NCBI RefSeq assembly: GCF_014873945.1
Contig: NZ_JADBEC010000001.1
Span: 124,001 to 188,000, forward strand
Direction: 5' to 3'
Source of the DNA: Rhizobium viscosum
Lineage (GTDB): Bacteria > Pseudomonadota > Alphaproteobacteria > Rhizobiales > Rhizobiaceae
DNA: 64,000 bases
Positions 47,041-56,620 of this stretch are shown one piece after another. The notes below the pieces were generated by a model that was not told the origin of the DNA, searched no databases, and saw only the letters and a list, made by a program, of their open reading frames with translations. How positions within the stretch are numbered: position 1 is the first letter of the stretch; every line of letters starts with the position of its first letter. The position numbers and the translations under genes were made by a program.

Positions 47041-47355
47041 ATGGCCAGAACCATTCTCGAAAAAGCAACTGACGATGCGCGGGCAGAAGACAGCCCGGCT
47101 GCAGACGCGCGTCGGCGCGAAATTGCGGACGAAACCTCCCGGACACTAGATGCCCGTCGTAAGAATGACCCCTCACCAAAGGGTGAAATAGACGCCTTTA
47201 CCGCACATGCGGAAGAACCGACTCCCGACGATCTCCCTAACCTTGCTGCACAACGTGAAGCGGCGCGGGAACATGGCGACACATACGTTGTCGCTGCCGA
47301 CCTCGAAGATACCGACCAGCGCGAAGCATGGCCCGGAACGAGAGAGCAGAACTGA
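47041..47355 (+). CDS. Small charged hypothetical protein
   Basis: 104 residues, strongly hydrophilic and acidic (about one third Asp/Glu/Arg), with no membrane segment and likely disordered. The ATG lies 4 bp after the preceding stop, with AGGTAAT upstream. It forms an operon with the tail-anchored gene. I do not recognise a family. Confidence 0.6.
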   Translation: MARTILEKATDDARAEDSPAADARRREIADETSRTLDARRKNDPSPKGEIDAFTAHAEEPTPDDLPNLAAQREAAREHGDTYVVAADLEDTDQREAWPGTREQN

Positions 47356-47363
47356 TCACGTTG

Positions 47364-47387
47364 CGGCGCCGGCCCGGCGCCGTTTTT
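47364..47387 (+). terminator. Terminator of the small-protein operon
   Basis: CGGCGCC, GGCCC loop, GGCGCCG, then TTTTT. Confidence 0.85.
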
Positions 47388-47432
47388 GATTCTATTGTTG
47401 GATCGCATGTCCTGGCGTGATATCAGCCGCCA

Positions 47433-48866
47433 ATGAGCAACAATTCCTCCTACTCCCCTATCCATGTCATCGGCGGCGGACTGGCCGGCTCTGAAGCTGC
47501 ATGGCAGATCGCCAATGCCGGCGTTCCTGTGATCCTGCATGAAATGCGCGGCGTGCGTGGCACGGATGCGCACAAGACCGATGGACTTGCCGAGCTTGTC
47601 TGCTCCAACTCCTTCCGTTCGGACGATGCTACCAGCAACGCCGTTGGCGTTATCCATGCGGAAATGCGCATGGCCGGTTCGCTGATCATGGCGTCGGCTG
47701 ACAAACATCAGGTGCCGGCAGGCGGCGCACTGGCTGTCGATCGTGATGGCTTCTCTATTGCCGTGACCAAGGCAATCCACGAACATCCGCTGATCACGGT
47801 CGTACGCGAGGAAATCTCCGGCCTGCCGCCGAAGGAATGGGATCTGGCCGTTATCGCCACCGGTCCGCTGACGGCGCCGTCGCTTGCGAGTGCCATCCAG
47901 GCGGAAACGGGTGAGGATTCTCTTGCCTTCTTCGATGCCATTGCGCCGATCGTCTATCGCGACAGCATCGATATGGATATTTGCTGGTATCAGTCGCGTT
48001 ACGACAAGGTTGGACCCGGCGGTACCGGCAAGGACTATATCAACTGCCCGATGACCGAAGAGCAGTACAATGCCTTCGTCGATGCCCTCATTGCCGGCGA
48101 TACGGTCGGCTTCAAGGAGTGGGAGGGCACGCCCTATTTCGACGGCTGCCTGCCGATCGAGGTCATGGCCGAGCGCGGGCGTGAGACGCTCCGCCATGGG
48201 CCGATGAAGCCGATGGGCCTGACCAACGCACATAATCCGACCGTGAAAGCCTATGCCGTCGTGCAGCTTCGCCAGGATAATGCGCTCGGCACGCTCTACA
48301 ACATGGTCGGCTTCCAGACGAAGCTGAAATATGGTGCGCAGGCAGAGATTTTCCGCCTGATTCCGGGCCTGGAGAATGCCGACTTCGCCCGGCTCGGCGG
48401 CCTGCACCGCAACACCTACATCAACTCGCCCACCCTGCTCGATCCGTCGCTGACGCTGAAGTCGCGGCCGGGCCTGCGTTTTGCCGGTCAGATCACCGGC
48501 TGCGAAGGTTATGTGGAAAGCGCAAGCGTGGGTCTGCTGGCCGGCCGCTTTGCCGCTGCGGAACGCAAGGGAGAGCCCGTTTCGCCTCCTCCTGCAACAA
48601 CGGCGCTCGGCTCGCTGCTCGGCCATATCACCGGCGGTCATATCGTCACCGACGAGGAGCCGGGCAAGCGCTCATTCCAGCCGATGAACATCAATTTCGG
48701 TCTGTTTCCGGAGCTTCAGCCCGGCTCGATCGTCAAGCCCGAAGGTGTCAAGCGCTTCCGTGGCAAGGACAAGACGATCATGAAGCGGCAGTTGATTGCC
48801 AAGCGAGCGCTTGCAGATTGCGCCGCTTGGCTGGGTCAGGACGTCAAGCTCGCCGAAAGCGCCTGA
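47433..48866 (+). CDS. trmFO: TrmFO, FAD/folate-dependent tRNA m5U54 methyltransferase
   Basis: 477 residues. The N-terminal FAD-binding motif is [11 protein letters not shown]. The two catalytic cysteines of the family are in [11 protein letters not shown] and [14 protein letters not shown]. It methylates U54 in the T-loop of tRNAs with methylenetetrahydrofolate as carbon source, replacing SAM-dependent TrmA in this lineage. It stands alone behind a terminator; its short leader (about 45 bp) must contain its promoter. Confidence 0.95.
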   Translation: MSNNSSYSPIHVIGGGLAGSEAAWQIANAGVPVILHEMRGVRGTDAHKTDGLAELVCSNSFRSDDATSNAVGVIHAEMRMAGSLIMASADKHQVPAGGALAVDRDGFSIAVTKAIHEHPLITVVREEISGLPPKEWDLAVIATGPLTAPSLASAIQAETGEDSLAFFDAIAPIVYRDSIDMDICWYQSRYDKVGPGGTGKDYINCPMTEEQYNAFVDALIAGDTVGFKEWEGTPYFDGCLPIEVMAERGRETLRHGPMKPMGLTNAHNPTVKAYAVVQLRQDNALGTLYNMVGFQTKLKYGAQAEIFRLIPGLENADFARLGGLHRNTYINSPTLLDPSLTLKSRPGLRFAGQITGCEGYVESASVGLLAGRFAAAERKGEPVSPPPATTALGSLLGHITGGHIVTDEEPGKRSFQPMNINFGLFPELQPGSIVKPEGVKRFRGKDKTIMKRQLIAKRALADCAAWLGQDVKLAESA

Positions 48867-48923
48867 GATAAGGCATTTCCGCTTTTCTTCGAAGCTCGGG
48901 AAAGCCCTGTATTTTTATTTTGA

Positions 48924-49391
48924 CTAGTGGCCGTTTGCGGCAGACGAATTCGGCGCAGGCAATTCCTTATCCGGCTCGGCAACATAGTTGCCGAGCAGCC
49001 AGAGCGACACTTCGGACGCTTCCTTCGCAGAGGCAAATTCGTAAGTGCCGTTGTGATGGGGCGCATTGATGAAATCGATGCTCAGTCCCCTGCCCGTTTC
49101 AGAGGCAAGAACCCGCACGGTCCCCGGCTCGATCAGATGGCAGGAAAAGTGGCGCGACATATTGCGCATGAAGCCAGCCTTGTTGTCATGCAGACGCACG
49201 AAAACGGCCTGACCGTCAACGGTCGCCTGAAGCTGGCGGATTGCTTCATTGGGGAAAGCACGGCCGAATTCGATGATGGCAAGGCCCGTATCGTGCAGGC
49301 CATCTTCCTTGTTCTGAGCAGCCATGCGCGTCGCCACGAAGGCAAAGAGGATGACGATGGCGAAAAGAACGCACCAGACGATAATGCCCAC
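48924..49391 (-). CDS. Conserved hypothetical membrane-anchored protein
   Basis: 155 residues with one N-terminal helix (MGIIVWCVLFAIVILFAFVA) and a soluble domain: AIRQLQATVDGQAVFVRLHD, then VRVLASETGRGLSIDFINAP. No family name recognised. It lies downstream of the NDUFAF6-like gene on the same strand, separated by 69 bp, and may belong to that locus. The domain is likely periplasmic. Confidence 0.65.
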   Translation of the reverse strand: MGIIVWCVLFAIVILFAFVATRMAAQNKEDGLHDTGLAIIEFGRAFPNEAIRQLQATVDGQAVFVRLHDNKAGFMRNMSRHFSCHLIEPGTVRVLASETGRGLSIDFINAPHHNGTYEFASAKEASEVSLWLLGNYVAEPDKELPAPNSSAANGH

Positions 49392-49460
49392 GCGGATTCT
49401 CCGTTTAGAATGGGGTTGTGCCTGACATAACGCGCGAGACTTGCGCGAATTTGACCGTTG

Positions 49461-50309
49461 TCAGATTTTCTTGCGCATGCCGGCAAATGCCATACGCATC
49501 TGACGGCGCCATTGCGGCTCCTGAAGCGATGCTTCCAGAACGGTTGCACCGCGCTTCTGCGCCTTCATCAGTACCGGTTCCGCAAGCACAACAGGCAGGA
49601 AGGCGGGCAGTACCGATGGCGGCAGAACAGACGCCCTCGCCTTGGCAAGGTGATCACGGCCGAGCCCGGCAAACGCTTCGATGGCCGCAGAGATCCGCGG
49701 CTTATCGGCACCAGCCAGGAAGGTCTCCCGGTCGAGACCCGTCGCCGAGAGAATTTCGAGCGGGATATACACTTGGCCGCGGCGTCGATGGAGCGGCATT
49801 AGCAGCAGCATGCCAGAAATCGCCTGGGCCACGCCGGCATGACCGGCGGCATCGGCGGATTTCATCGCCTCATCAGGGGAAAGGATGAGGCCAGCAAGCT
49901 GGATGAGGGCAGAGGCCGTTTCGCCCGCATAGCCTTCCAGCGCGGTGCGGCTTTCCATCGGGTCGTCGTAGAGATCGAATATCCGCGCCTCGATCATGTT
50001 CACGAGCGTCTGGCGTGGAAGCCTGTGCGCCTCGACGGCCGAAAGAAGGGCTGCCGCGAGCGGATTGGCCTCGGTCGAACCGTGTGCATTGCCTTCCAGA
50101 AGGTCGCGCCAATATTGCATGCGGATTTCGCCGGGCAGCGGTTCGTGCACGAGGTCGCGAATACGGGCGAGCTCGGCATTGAAGGCATAGAGAGCGGCGA
50201 GCGCGCCGCGCTTGTCATCAGGCGACAGCAGGCAAGCGAGGTACCGGTCGCGATCGGTGTCGCGCAGCATCGCCAGGCTGACATCCTGGTTCGTCTTTGG
50301 ATCGGTCAT
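49461..50309 (-). CDS. Squalene/phytoene synthase-fold protein, NDUFAF6-like
   Basis: 282 residues of the trans-isoprenyl synthase fold. The Asp-rich substrate motifs of true squalene/phytoene synthases are missing: the first reads YAFNAELARIRDLVHEP instead of DxxxD. The run EIRMQYWRDLLEG, LEGYAGETASALIQLAG and MPLHRRRGQVYIPLEIL is that of NDUFAF6, a complex I assembly factor in mitochondria. It follows the NDUFAF3-like gene by 2 bp, both downstream of secDF. The role in alphaproteobacteria is inferred by orthology. Confidence 0.85.
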   Translation of the reverse strand: MTDPKTNQDVSLAMLRDTDRDRYLACLLSPDDKRGALAALYAFNAELARIRDLVHEPLPGEIRMQYWRDLLEGNAHGSTEANPLAAALLSAVEAHRLPRQTLVNMIEARIFDLYDDPMESRTALEGYAGETASALIQLAGLILSPDEAMKSADAAGHAGVAQAISGMLLLMPLHRRRGQVYIPLEILSATGLDRETFLAGADKPRISAAIEAFAGLGRDHLAKARASVLPPSVLPAFLPVVLAEPVLMKAQKRGATVLEASLQEPQWRRQMRMAFAGMRKKI

Positions 50310-50311
50310 GT

Positions 50312-50698
50312 TCAGACCGCGATCAGGGCGGCGGCGGCGGCACGCTGTTCGGAGAGCATGATATTGAAGGTGCGCACGGCAGCACCCGTGCTCATCGGGT
50401 CGGAAGAGATACCCCGCGCCTTCAGCGCCGCGCGCAATTCCTGAGGCAAGCGACGCAGTTCCGTACCGGTGCCGACGAGGAGCACTTCGATATCGGCGGC
50501 CTCATCGATTACACGGCGAAAATTCTCCACCGATAGCGGCTTTGTCACGTCCATATCCCAGCCGTGAATGCCCGAGGGCAGGCAGAGGATGGAGCCACGA
50601 TGCGACATATCCGCAAAGCGGAAGCCGCCATTGCCGTAGGTGTCGATGGGAGCGCGACCCGGGAAATGGGCGTCGCGGATTTCAATGCCTTTTGCCAT
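50312..50698 (-). CDS. Mth938-domain protein, NDUFAF3-like
   Basis: 128 residues of the DUF498/Mth938 family: IDTYGNGGFRFADMSHRGSI, LPSGIHGWDMDV and VLLVGTGTELRRLPQELRAA. The human homologue NDUFAF3 works in complex I assembly. It starts 4 bp after the secDF stop, and the NDUFAF6-like gene follows 2 bp later. Conserved linkage of these two to the Sec locus in alphaproteobacteria has been used to link them to complex I. Confidence 0.9.
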   Translation of the reverse strand: MAKGIEIRDAHFPGRAPIDTYGNGGFRFADMSHRGSILCLPSGIHGWDMDVTKPLSVENFRRVIDEAADIEVLLVGTGTELRRLPQELRAALKARGISSDPMSTGAAVRTFNIMLSEQRAAAAALIAV

Positions 50699-50702
50699 GT
50701 AA

Positions 50703-53222
50703 CTATACCGCCGGCTTGCCGGATTTCATGCTGATATCGCCCTCGTCCTCGCCACCGCTCTCCCGGCGCAGCCGGAAGATGATGAGAACGGGCGCCGCTA
50801 TATAGATGGAGGAGAATGTCCCAAGCGCAACGCCGAAGAGCATGGTGAATGTGAAGGAGCGGATGACGGCGCCGCCGAAGATGTAGAGCGCAAGCAGCGC
50901 AAGCAGGGTCGTGGCGGCCGTCAGGATGGTGCGCGAGAGTGTCTGGTTGATTGCCGCATCGATCAGGATCGGCAGCGGCATCTTCCGGTAGCGCTTCAGG
51001 TTTTCGCGCATGCGGTCGTACACGACAACGGTATCGTTCAGCGAATAGCCGACGACGGTCAGAAGCGCTGCGACGCTCGTCAGATTGAACTCCATGCCAG
51101 TCAGTACGAAGAGGCCGAGCATGATGATGACATCGTGCAGCGTCGCAACGATTGCGCCGACCGCAAACTGCCATTCGAAGCGGATCCAGATATAGACGAG
51201 GATGGCGAATAGCGAGGCAAGAATGCCGATCGTCGCCAGCATCGTCAACTCGCCGGAGACGGCGGGGCCGACGACCTCGACGCGGCGGAAATCGTAGTCC
51301 TCAGCCAGTTCGCCGCGAATGAACGTTGCGACCGACTGTTCGGCATTTTCGCCGCCGTCCTGCGAGCCGACACGGATCAGCGCATTCGTCGCGTCGCCGA
51401 TGCGCTCAACACGCACCGGTCCAAGGTTCAATTCGTTGAGGCGGGCACGCAGATCGGCAATATCGGCATTACCCTGCTTCGCCTTGACCTCGATCAGCGA
51501 ACCGCCCGTAAAGTCGATGCCGAGCTGCAGACCGACCGTCGCGAAGGCCAGCATGGCGGCGATGCAAAGTGCCGCCGATGCCGTGAAGACGTAACGGCGG
51601 ATGCCCATGAAACGAATGTTGGCATGCTCGAACAGTCCGGTCAGCGCACTCTTCGGCAAATGGCGCGGATGACGTCTTGCAAGCCACGTGGCCACGAAGC
51701 TGCGCGTCAACGTGAAGGCCGTCAAAATGGTCGTCAGGATGCCGACGGCCAGCGTCACCGCAAAGCCACGGATGGATTCGCTGCCGACAAAAAACAGAAT
51801 GACGGCAGCGATGAAGATCGTAACGTTAGCGTCGACGATCGTAGCAAAGGCGCGCGAGAAGCCACGCTCGACCGCCTGGGCGAAGGCGGTATGCGGCACC
51901 CTCTCCTCTTCGCGGATACGCTCATAGATCAGCACGTTGGAATCCACGGCCATGCCGACGATCAACACGAGGCCGGCAATGCCCGGAAGCGTCAGTATCG
52001 CACCCGCAAGGCTCAGCACCGCGACGATCAACACCAGATTGAAGGCCAGCGACACGACGGCGATGATGCCGAGCATGCGGTAGAGTGCAATCATCAGCGT
52101 TGCCACGAGCACGACAGCGACAATGCCGGCGACAAGACCGGAAAAAACGGATTCGGAGCCGAAGACCGGGCTGACGGTGCGCTCTTCCACTGACGTCAAC
52201 GTCGCCGGCAGCGCGCCTGCCCTCAGCATGACGGCCAGGTCCTGAACGCCCTCTTCGGAGAAATTGGCTGATATCTCGCCGCTTCCATCTGAAATCGGCG
52301 TTTCGATGACCGGGTCGGCCATGACCTGATCGTCGAAGACGATGGCAAGGTGTTTTCCGACATTGGCGCTCGTTGCCTGAGCCAGACGTTTTGCCGCCTC
52401 GGCATTCAGCCTGTAGACAATCGCGCTGTCCTGGGTCTGCGGATCGGTCTTGGTATCGACTTCGGCAAAATCGGCACCTGTCGCTATCGCAGTGCGATCG
52501 ACGAGATAGGGAACCGGCGGATCATCGAGCGAATAAAGCACCTGCGATGTCGCGGGCCAGCGACCAGCGAGCGCCTGCTGGGCAGTCATGCTCTCATCAA
52601 TGAGGTGGAAGGAGAGTGCGGCAGGCTCGTTCAGCAGGTTCTTCAGCCGTTCGGCATCGACGGAGCCCAGAACCTGCACAGCGATACGATCGTTTCCGTC
52701 GGGACGAACAGTGAAATTCTCTTTGCCGAAACCGGCGATGCGGCGGGCGACAATATCGAGCGAGCGGGTCTGCGCAGCAACTGTGTCTGCATCGATAGCC
52801 TCGTCCGAGATCTGCAGCGTCAACTGACCATCATTGCCCTGCTGGAGCGAGACATTGGCTGAGGTCAGCGGCTTCAGGAGATCGGCGGCGGCCTGAAGCT
52901 GCGCCGTATCGGTGACCTTGACCGTCACCGTCTGTGCTGTTCCGGTAAGCCCCGTATAGCGGATACCGGCGCCGCGGAGCTTGTCACGAACGCTGGCAAC
53001 CGTTGCCTCGAGCCGGTCCCGGATAATATCGGAGCGTTCGAGGCGCAGTACGATACGGGAGCCGCCCTGCAGATCGAGACCGAGCGTGACGCGGTCCTGC
53101 CGGATCCAGCTTGGCAGGGAAGAGAGCTGCGCCTGGCTCAGGAGATTGGGCGCAGCAACGACAACAGCGGCAATCGCAACCAACCAGATCAGAAGTGTTT
53201 TCAAGCGGGAAAAATTGTGCAT
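50703..53222 (-). CDS. secDF: Protein translocase SecDF fusion
   Basis: 839 residues fusing SecD (about 1-515) and SecF (about 530-830). The SecD part begins with an anchor helix, then TLGLDLQGGSRIVL, a large periplasmic P1 domain, and transmembrane helices with VGMAVDSNVLIYERIREE. The SecF part has LGIDFTGGSLIEVK and VVGYSLNDTVVVYDRMREN. It uses the proton motive force to pull exported proteins through SecYEG. yajC precedes it by 43 bp. Confidence 0.95.
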   Translation of the reverse strand: MHNFSRLKTLLIWLVAIAAVVVAAPNLLSQAQLSSLPSWIRQDRVTLGLDLQGGSRIVLRLERSDIIRDRLEATVASVRDKLRGAGIRYTGLTGTAQTVTVKVTDTAQLQAAADLLKPLTSANVSLQQGNDGQLTLQISDEAIDADTVAAQTRSLDIVARRIAGFGKENFTVRPDGNDRIAVQVLGSVDAERLKNLLNEPAALSFHLIDESMTAQQALAGRWPATSQVLYSLDDPPVPYLVDRTAIATGADFAEVDTKTDPQTQDSAIVYRLNAEAAKRLAQATSANVGKHLAIVFDDQVMADPVIETPISDGSGEISANFSEEGVQDLAVMLRAGALPATLTSVEERTVSPVFGSESVFSGLVAGIVAVVLVATLMIALYRMLGIIAVVSLAFNLVLIVAVLSLAGAILTLPGIAGLVLIVGMAVDSNVLIYERIREEERVPHTAFAQAVERGFSRAFATIVDANVTIFIAAVILFFVGSESIRGFAVTLAVGILTTILTAFTLTRSFVATWLARRHPRHLPKSALTGLFEHANIRFMGIRRYVFTASAALCIAAMLAFATVGLQLGIDFTGGSLIEVKAKQGNADIADLRARLNELNLGPVRVERIGDATNALIRVGSQDGGENAEQSVATFIRGELAEDYDFRRVEVVGPAVSGELTMLATIGILASLFAILVYIWIRFEWQFAVGAIVATLHDVIIMLGLFVLTGMEFNLTSVAALLTVVGYSLNDTVVVYDRMRENLKRYRKMPLPILIDAAINQTLSRTILTAATTLLALLALYIFGGAVIRSFTFTMLFGVALGTFSSIYIAAPVLIIFRLRRESGGEDEGDISMKSGKPAV

Positions 53223-53265
53223 TCTCTCGACTATCTTCCGATCCGGCGGGTGTTGCTATCGCATG

Positions 53266-53613
53266 TTATGCAGCGTCGGCCTTGACCGGTTCGCCCTTGA
53301 CGCGGACCTCGGAAATGCCGGTGCGGACGATGCGCACACGCACGCCTTCGGCGATTTCGACTTCGACTTCCTTCTCGTCGACAACCTTCGTGACCTTGCC
53401 AACGAGGCCGCCGCCGGTGACGATCTGGTCGCCGCGACGGATCGCCTTCAAGGTCTCTTCACGCTTCTTGGCCTGCGCGCGTTGCGGGCGGATGAGCAGG
53501 AAATACCAGACCACCATCAGCGGTACGAATAGGATGATCATTTCGAGGCCTGAGCCGCCGAAAGCACTCGTGGCGTCAGTTGCGCTCTGGGCAAATGCCG
53601 GGGTGATAAACAT
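53266..53613 (-). CDS. yajC: Preprotein translocase subunit YajC
   Basis: 115 residues: one N-terminal membrane helix (LEMIILFVPLMVVWYFLLIR) followed by RPQRAQAKKREETLKAIRRG and GGLVGKVTKVVDEKEVEVE. It associates with SecDF. It is the first gene of the yajC-secDF-NDUFAF3-like-NDUFAF6-like operon. Confidence 0.96.
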   Translation of the reverse strand: MFITPAFAQSATDATSAFGGSGLEMIILFVPLMVVWYFLLIRPQRAQAKKREETLKAIRRGDQIVTGGGLVGKVTKVVDEKEVEVEIAEGVRVRIVRTGISEVRVKGEPVKADAA

Positions 53614-53822
53614 GCTAAGCTCCTCAGGCTATGGGCGGCGGAACCCCGCCTCTCTTTTCAAGTCGCCGGACTATAGTTGCAGCCCTTGTGAATGCAACAA
53701 AAACAGCCGGAAAGCGTACCGATTCCGCTGCCTCATAACCTTTCCGCTGTGGAAACGCCATGCTACCCCGCATCAAAAAAGCGAAAGCGGATGATCGCTG
53801 CAATCTATGAAGGAGGCACCCG

Positions 53823-54695
53823 ATGGCCGAAGAAATCAATAGCGTTCTGCTGCAGGAGCTGAAGAGGCTTGCAGATGCAGTCGAACGGCTGGCCGGCGCC
53901 CCACCTGCTGCCAATGATTGGAACGCCGCCGACTGTTTCGTCTGGTCCCCTGCCCGCCAGTATCTGCAGCCCGTCAAGCACCCCAATCGCGTGGCTCTGA
54001 AGCTCATCCGCGGCGTCGATCACGTGCGCGATATCCTGCACGAAAACACCGTGCGCTTTGCCGAGGGCTATGCAGCCAACAACGTGCTGCTCTGGGGCGC
54101 ACGTGGCATGGGTAAGTCTTCGCTGGTCAAGGCCGTGCATGAAGATGTGCGCCGCGAGAGCAGCGTATCACTGAAGCTCGTTGAAGTGCATCGCGAAGAT
54201 ATTGCCAGCCTGCCGACGCTCCTCGACCTCCTCAAGGATACGCCGCATCGCGTCATCGTCTTCTGCGACGACCTTTCCTTCGACCATGACGATACCGCTT
54301 ATAAGTCGCTCAAGGCGGCGCTCGATGGCGGCGTGGAAGGGCGTCCTGACAATGTGCTGTTTTATGCCACGTCCAACCGGCGCCACCTGCTGCCGCGTCA
54401 CATGATGGAAAACGAGCAGTCGACGGCAATCAATCCGTCCGAAGCTGTCGAGGAGAAAGTTTCACTCTCTGACCGTTTCGGCCTGTGGCTCGGTTTCCAC
54501 AAATGCAGCCAGGAAGATTATCTGACGATGATCGACGGCTATGCCGAACACTTCAAGCTCGGCCTTGAGCGCGAGAAGATGCATGCCGAGGCGCTGGAAT
54601 GGGCAACGACCCGCGGCGCCCGCTCCGGTCGTGTCGCCTGGCAATATATCCAGGACCTGGCCGGCCGCATGCGGATCCATCTCGACCGCGCTTAA
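53823..54695 (+). CDS. DUF815 AAA+ ATPase
   Basis: 290 residues. Walker A is WGARGMGKSS, Walker B FCDDLSFDHDD, a sensor segment FYATSNRRHLLP, and an arginine-rich lid TTRGARSGRVAWQYI. It belongs to DUF815, a widespread P-loop ATPase family with no established role. It is divergent from yajC by 209 bp and converges on the LytM lipoprotein gene, with a shared terminator between. Confidence 0.88.
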   Translation: MAEEINSVLLQELKRLADAVERLAGAPPAANDWNAADCFVWSPARQYLQPVKHPNRVALKLIRGVDHVRDILHENTVRFAEGYAANNVLLWGARGMGKSSLVKAVHEDVRRESSVSLKLVEVHREDIASLPTLLDLLKDTPHRVIVFCDDLSFDHDDTAYKSLKAALDGGVEGRPDNVLFYATSNRRHLLPRHMMENEQSTAINPSEAVEEKVSLSDRFGLWLGFHKCSQEDYLTMIDGYAEHFKLGLEREKMHAEALEWATTRGARSGRVAWQYIQDLAGRMRIHLDRA

Positions 54696-54779
54696 GCATT
54701 CCCTGGCGCGTATGGTCATCGCGAAACCGCTACGGGTTTGGGTGACACGCTTTAAAACGATAAAAGCCCGGAAAACGAC

Positions 54780-54805
54780 AAAAGCCCGGCTGCTGCCCGG
54801 CTTTT
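54780..54805. terminator. Bidirectional terminator
   Basis: AAAAGCC and GGCTTTT with an inner GG/CC pair, between the converging DUF815 and LytM genes. Confidence 0.7.
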
Positions 54806-54844
54806 GCACTTTCCTGAGACGCACTACCTACTCAGAAATGTCAC

Positions 54845-56458
54845 CTATTCAAGAAATGTCATGGGGTTGACCGGGGACGCATCCTTGCGAACCTCGAAGT
54901 GAACCTGCGGCTGCTTGACGTTGCCGCTCATGCCCGACACGGCGACCGTCTGGCCACGCTGGATCTTCTGGCCGCGGGTGACGCTCAGCGTATCGGCATT
55001 GCCGTAGACGGTGACGGTGCCGTCGTCGTGACGGACGAGAACCGTGTTGCCGAGTTCCTTCAGGCCGTTACCGGCATAGATGACCACGCCATTTTCAGCC
55101 GCCTTGATCGCAGTGCCCTGCGGAACCGAGATGTCGATGCCATCATTGCGGCTGCCGTTGACGTTGGCGCCATAGGCCGCGATCACCTGGCCACGGACCG
55201 GCCAGCGATATTTGCCGATGCCGGTGGCTTCCGGAGCAGCCGCGCTGACATCGGACTTCTTCTCGACATCATCGACCGTCTGTGTGGCGGCAGGAGCTTT
55301 ATAGGGCGCCGGCTGCGCGGAAGCTGTCTGGACCGGAGCGCTCGCCGGCTGGGCAGGCTTGACCTGCTCGACCTTCTGCGCCGGGATAGAGGCCGTCTTG
55401 ACCGTGTCGGCGGAAGCCCCGCCATTCGGGATCTTCAGTTCCTGACCGATGCGGATCGAGCTCGCCGACAGATTGTTGGCCGCCTTGATATCGTCGATGT
55501 TGGCGCCCGTCGCCTTGGCGATCTTGGCAAGCGAGTCACCCTGCTTGACCGTATAGGAGCCGGCACCACCGTTCGGATTCTTGCCGCCTGCCGGAGGAAC
55601 CTTGCCTGTCGGATCTGCGCTTGCGACAGTCTTGTCGCGAACCGAATTGGCGCCCGGAACGACTGCAACCTTCTGCTCCTGGCCCTTCGTCGGCTGCGGC
55701 AGGTTGCCGGGCTTGGAAAGATCGGCGGACTGGGCTGCGGCCTTGGCGGCATTGTTGCCACCGTTGAAGGTCGGGATGAGGATCGCCTGACCGGGTTGCG
55801 CCGCGGAAGCGGTCTTCAGATTGTTGACACGCAGGATTTCCTTTTCCGGAACGCCATAGCGGCGGGAAAGGATAGCGATGTTTTCACCCGGACGCAGCGT
55901 GACCGACGGCGCATTGGTCCCCGACCAGCCCGAAACCTTCGGCGTCGTGCCCGTCGTCAGCGTATCGGGAGCAACTCTCGGCGCATTCACGCCCGCCGGA
56001 GCGATGCGATCGGGTTTCGGAGCCGCCGGAAACGGCTGGGCAAGCGCAACGTCTCTTTCCCGCTGACGGGGAGAAACAGACGCTGCGCTCGGCGGCGCGA
56101 GTTCGGTGCGCTGAACGGAAACCGGTGCGGACGCCATCCGTGCGGGGGAGCTTGAGGTGGCGACTGGATTATAGCTCGGGCGGCCCGGATAGGGCTGGTT
56201 CATCGCATCATTCTGAGCGTAGGAGGGCTGCATGGCCGAACCACCGAGATCGGCGCGCGGCACCGGGTCGCCCTGCGGCCCGTTGAAACTCCTGCGCGGG
56301 ATCGAATTTGTCGTCATCTGATCCTGCCCGGAGGAGGAAAACAGACTGCCGAAACGTGTTACATCGGAGCTGCAGCCTGTTGCTGCACTCGCCAGCAAGG
56401 CGACGACCAGAAAATTGCCGGCCGATTTCCCGAACTTCGGCGAAAGACTGAAACGCAT
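54845..56458 (-). CDS. Degenerate LytM/M23 lipoprotein, NlpD-like
   Basis: 537 residues. The lipobox is in ASAATGCSS (about Cys29), then a long linker. Two LysM repeats follow: TLRPGENIAILSRRYGVPEK then EILRVNNL, and SYTVKQGDSLAKIAKATGAN then IDDIKAANNL. The C-terminal LytM domain has NDGIDISVPQGT where active M23 enzymes have HxGxD, and QVHFEVR in place of HxHFEVR, so two zinc ligands are missing. The protein should be a non-catalytic activator of amidases like NlpD. It is the last gene of the surE-pcm series, as nlpD is in other proteobacteria. Confidence 0.9.
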   Translation of the reverse strand: MRFSLSPKFGKSAGNFLVVALLASAATGCSSDVTRFGSLFSSSGQDQMTTNSIPRRSFNGPQGDPVPRADLGGSAMQPSYAQNDAMNQPYPGRPSYNPVATSSSPARMASAPVSVQRTELAPPSAASVSPRQRERDVALAQPFPAAPKPDRIAPAGVNAPRVAPDTLTTGTTPKVSGWSGTNAPSVTLRPGENIAILSRRYGVPEKEILRVNNLKTASAAQPGQAILIPTFNGGNNAAKAAAQSADLSKPGNLPQPTKGQEQKVAVVPGANSVRDKTVASADPTGKVPPAGGKNPNGGAGSYTVKQGDSLAKIAKATGANIDDIKAANNLSASSIRIGQELKIPNGGASADTVKTASIPAQKVEQVKPAQPASAPVQTASAQPAPYKAPAATQTVDDVEKKSDVSAAAPEATGIGKYRWPVRGQVIAAYGANVNGSRNDGIDISVPQGTAIKAAENGVVIYAGNGLKELGNTVLVRHDDGTVTVYGNADTLSVTRGQKIQRGQTVAVSGMSGNVKQPQVHFEVRKDASPVNPMTFLE

Positions 56459-56620
56459 GACTCGACCCACTTAGAACGCAACCATTTGTGAATCTATTAA
56501 AGCGCGTTAGTGTTACCATGCGGTTAAGGCGCTGGAATCAGTGCTATATTTTTGAGAACTTGATAACCATAAGTTTGCGGGCGAAAAATCATAGCCCGCC
56601 AGGCCTTGTAGGCTGCCGGT

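Noticed and set aside
46791..48641. A 616-codon minus-strand ORF
   Set aside because: Antisense to trmFO and the small-protein operon.
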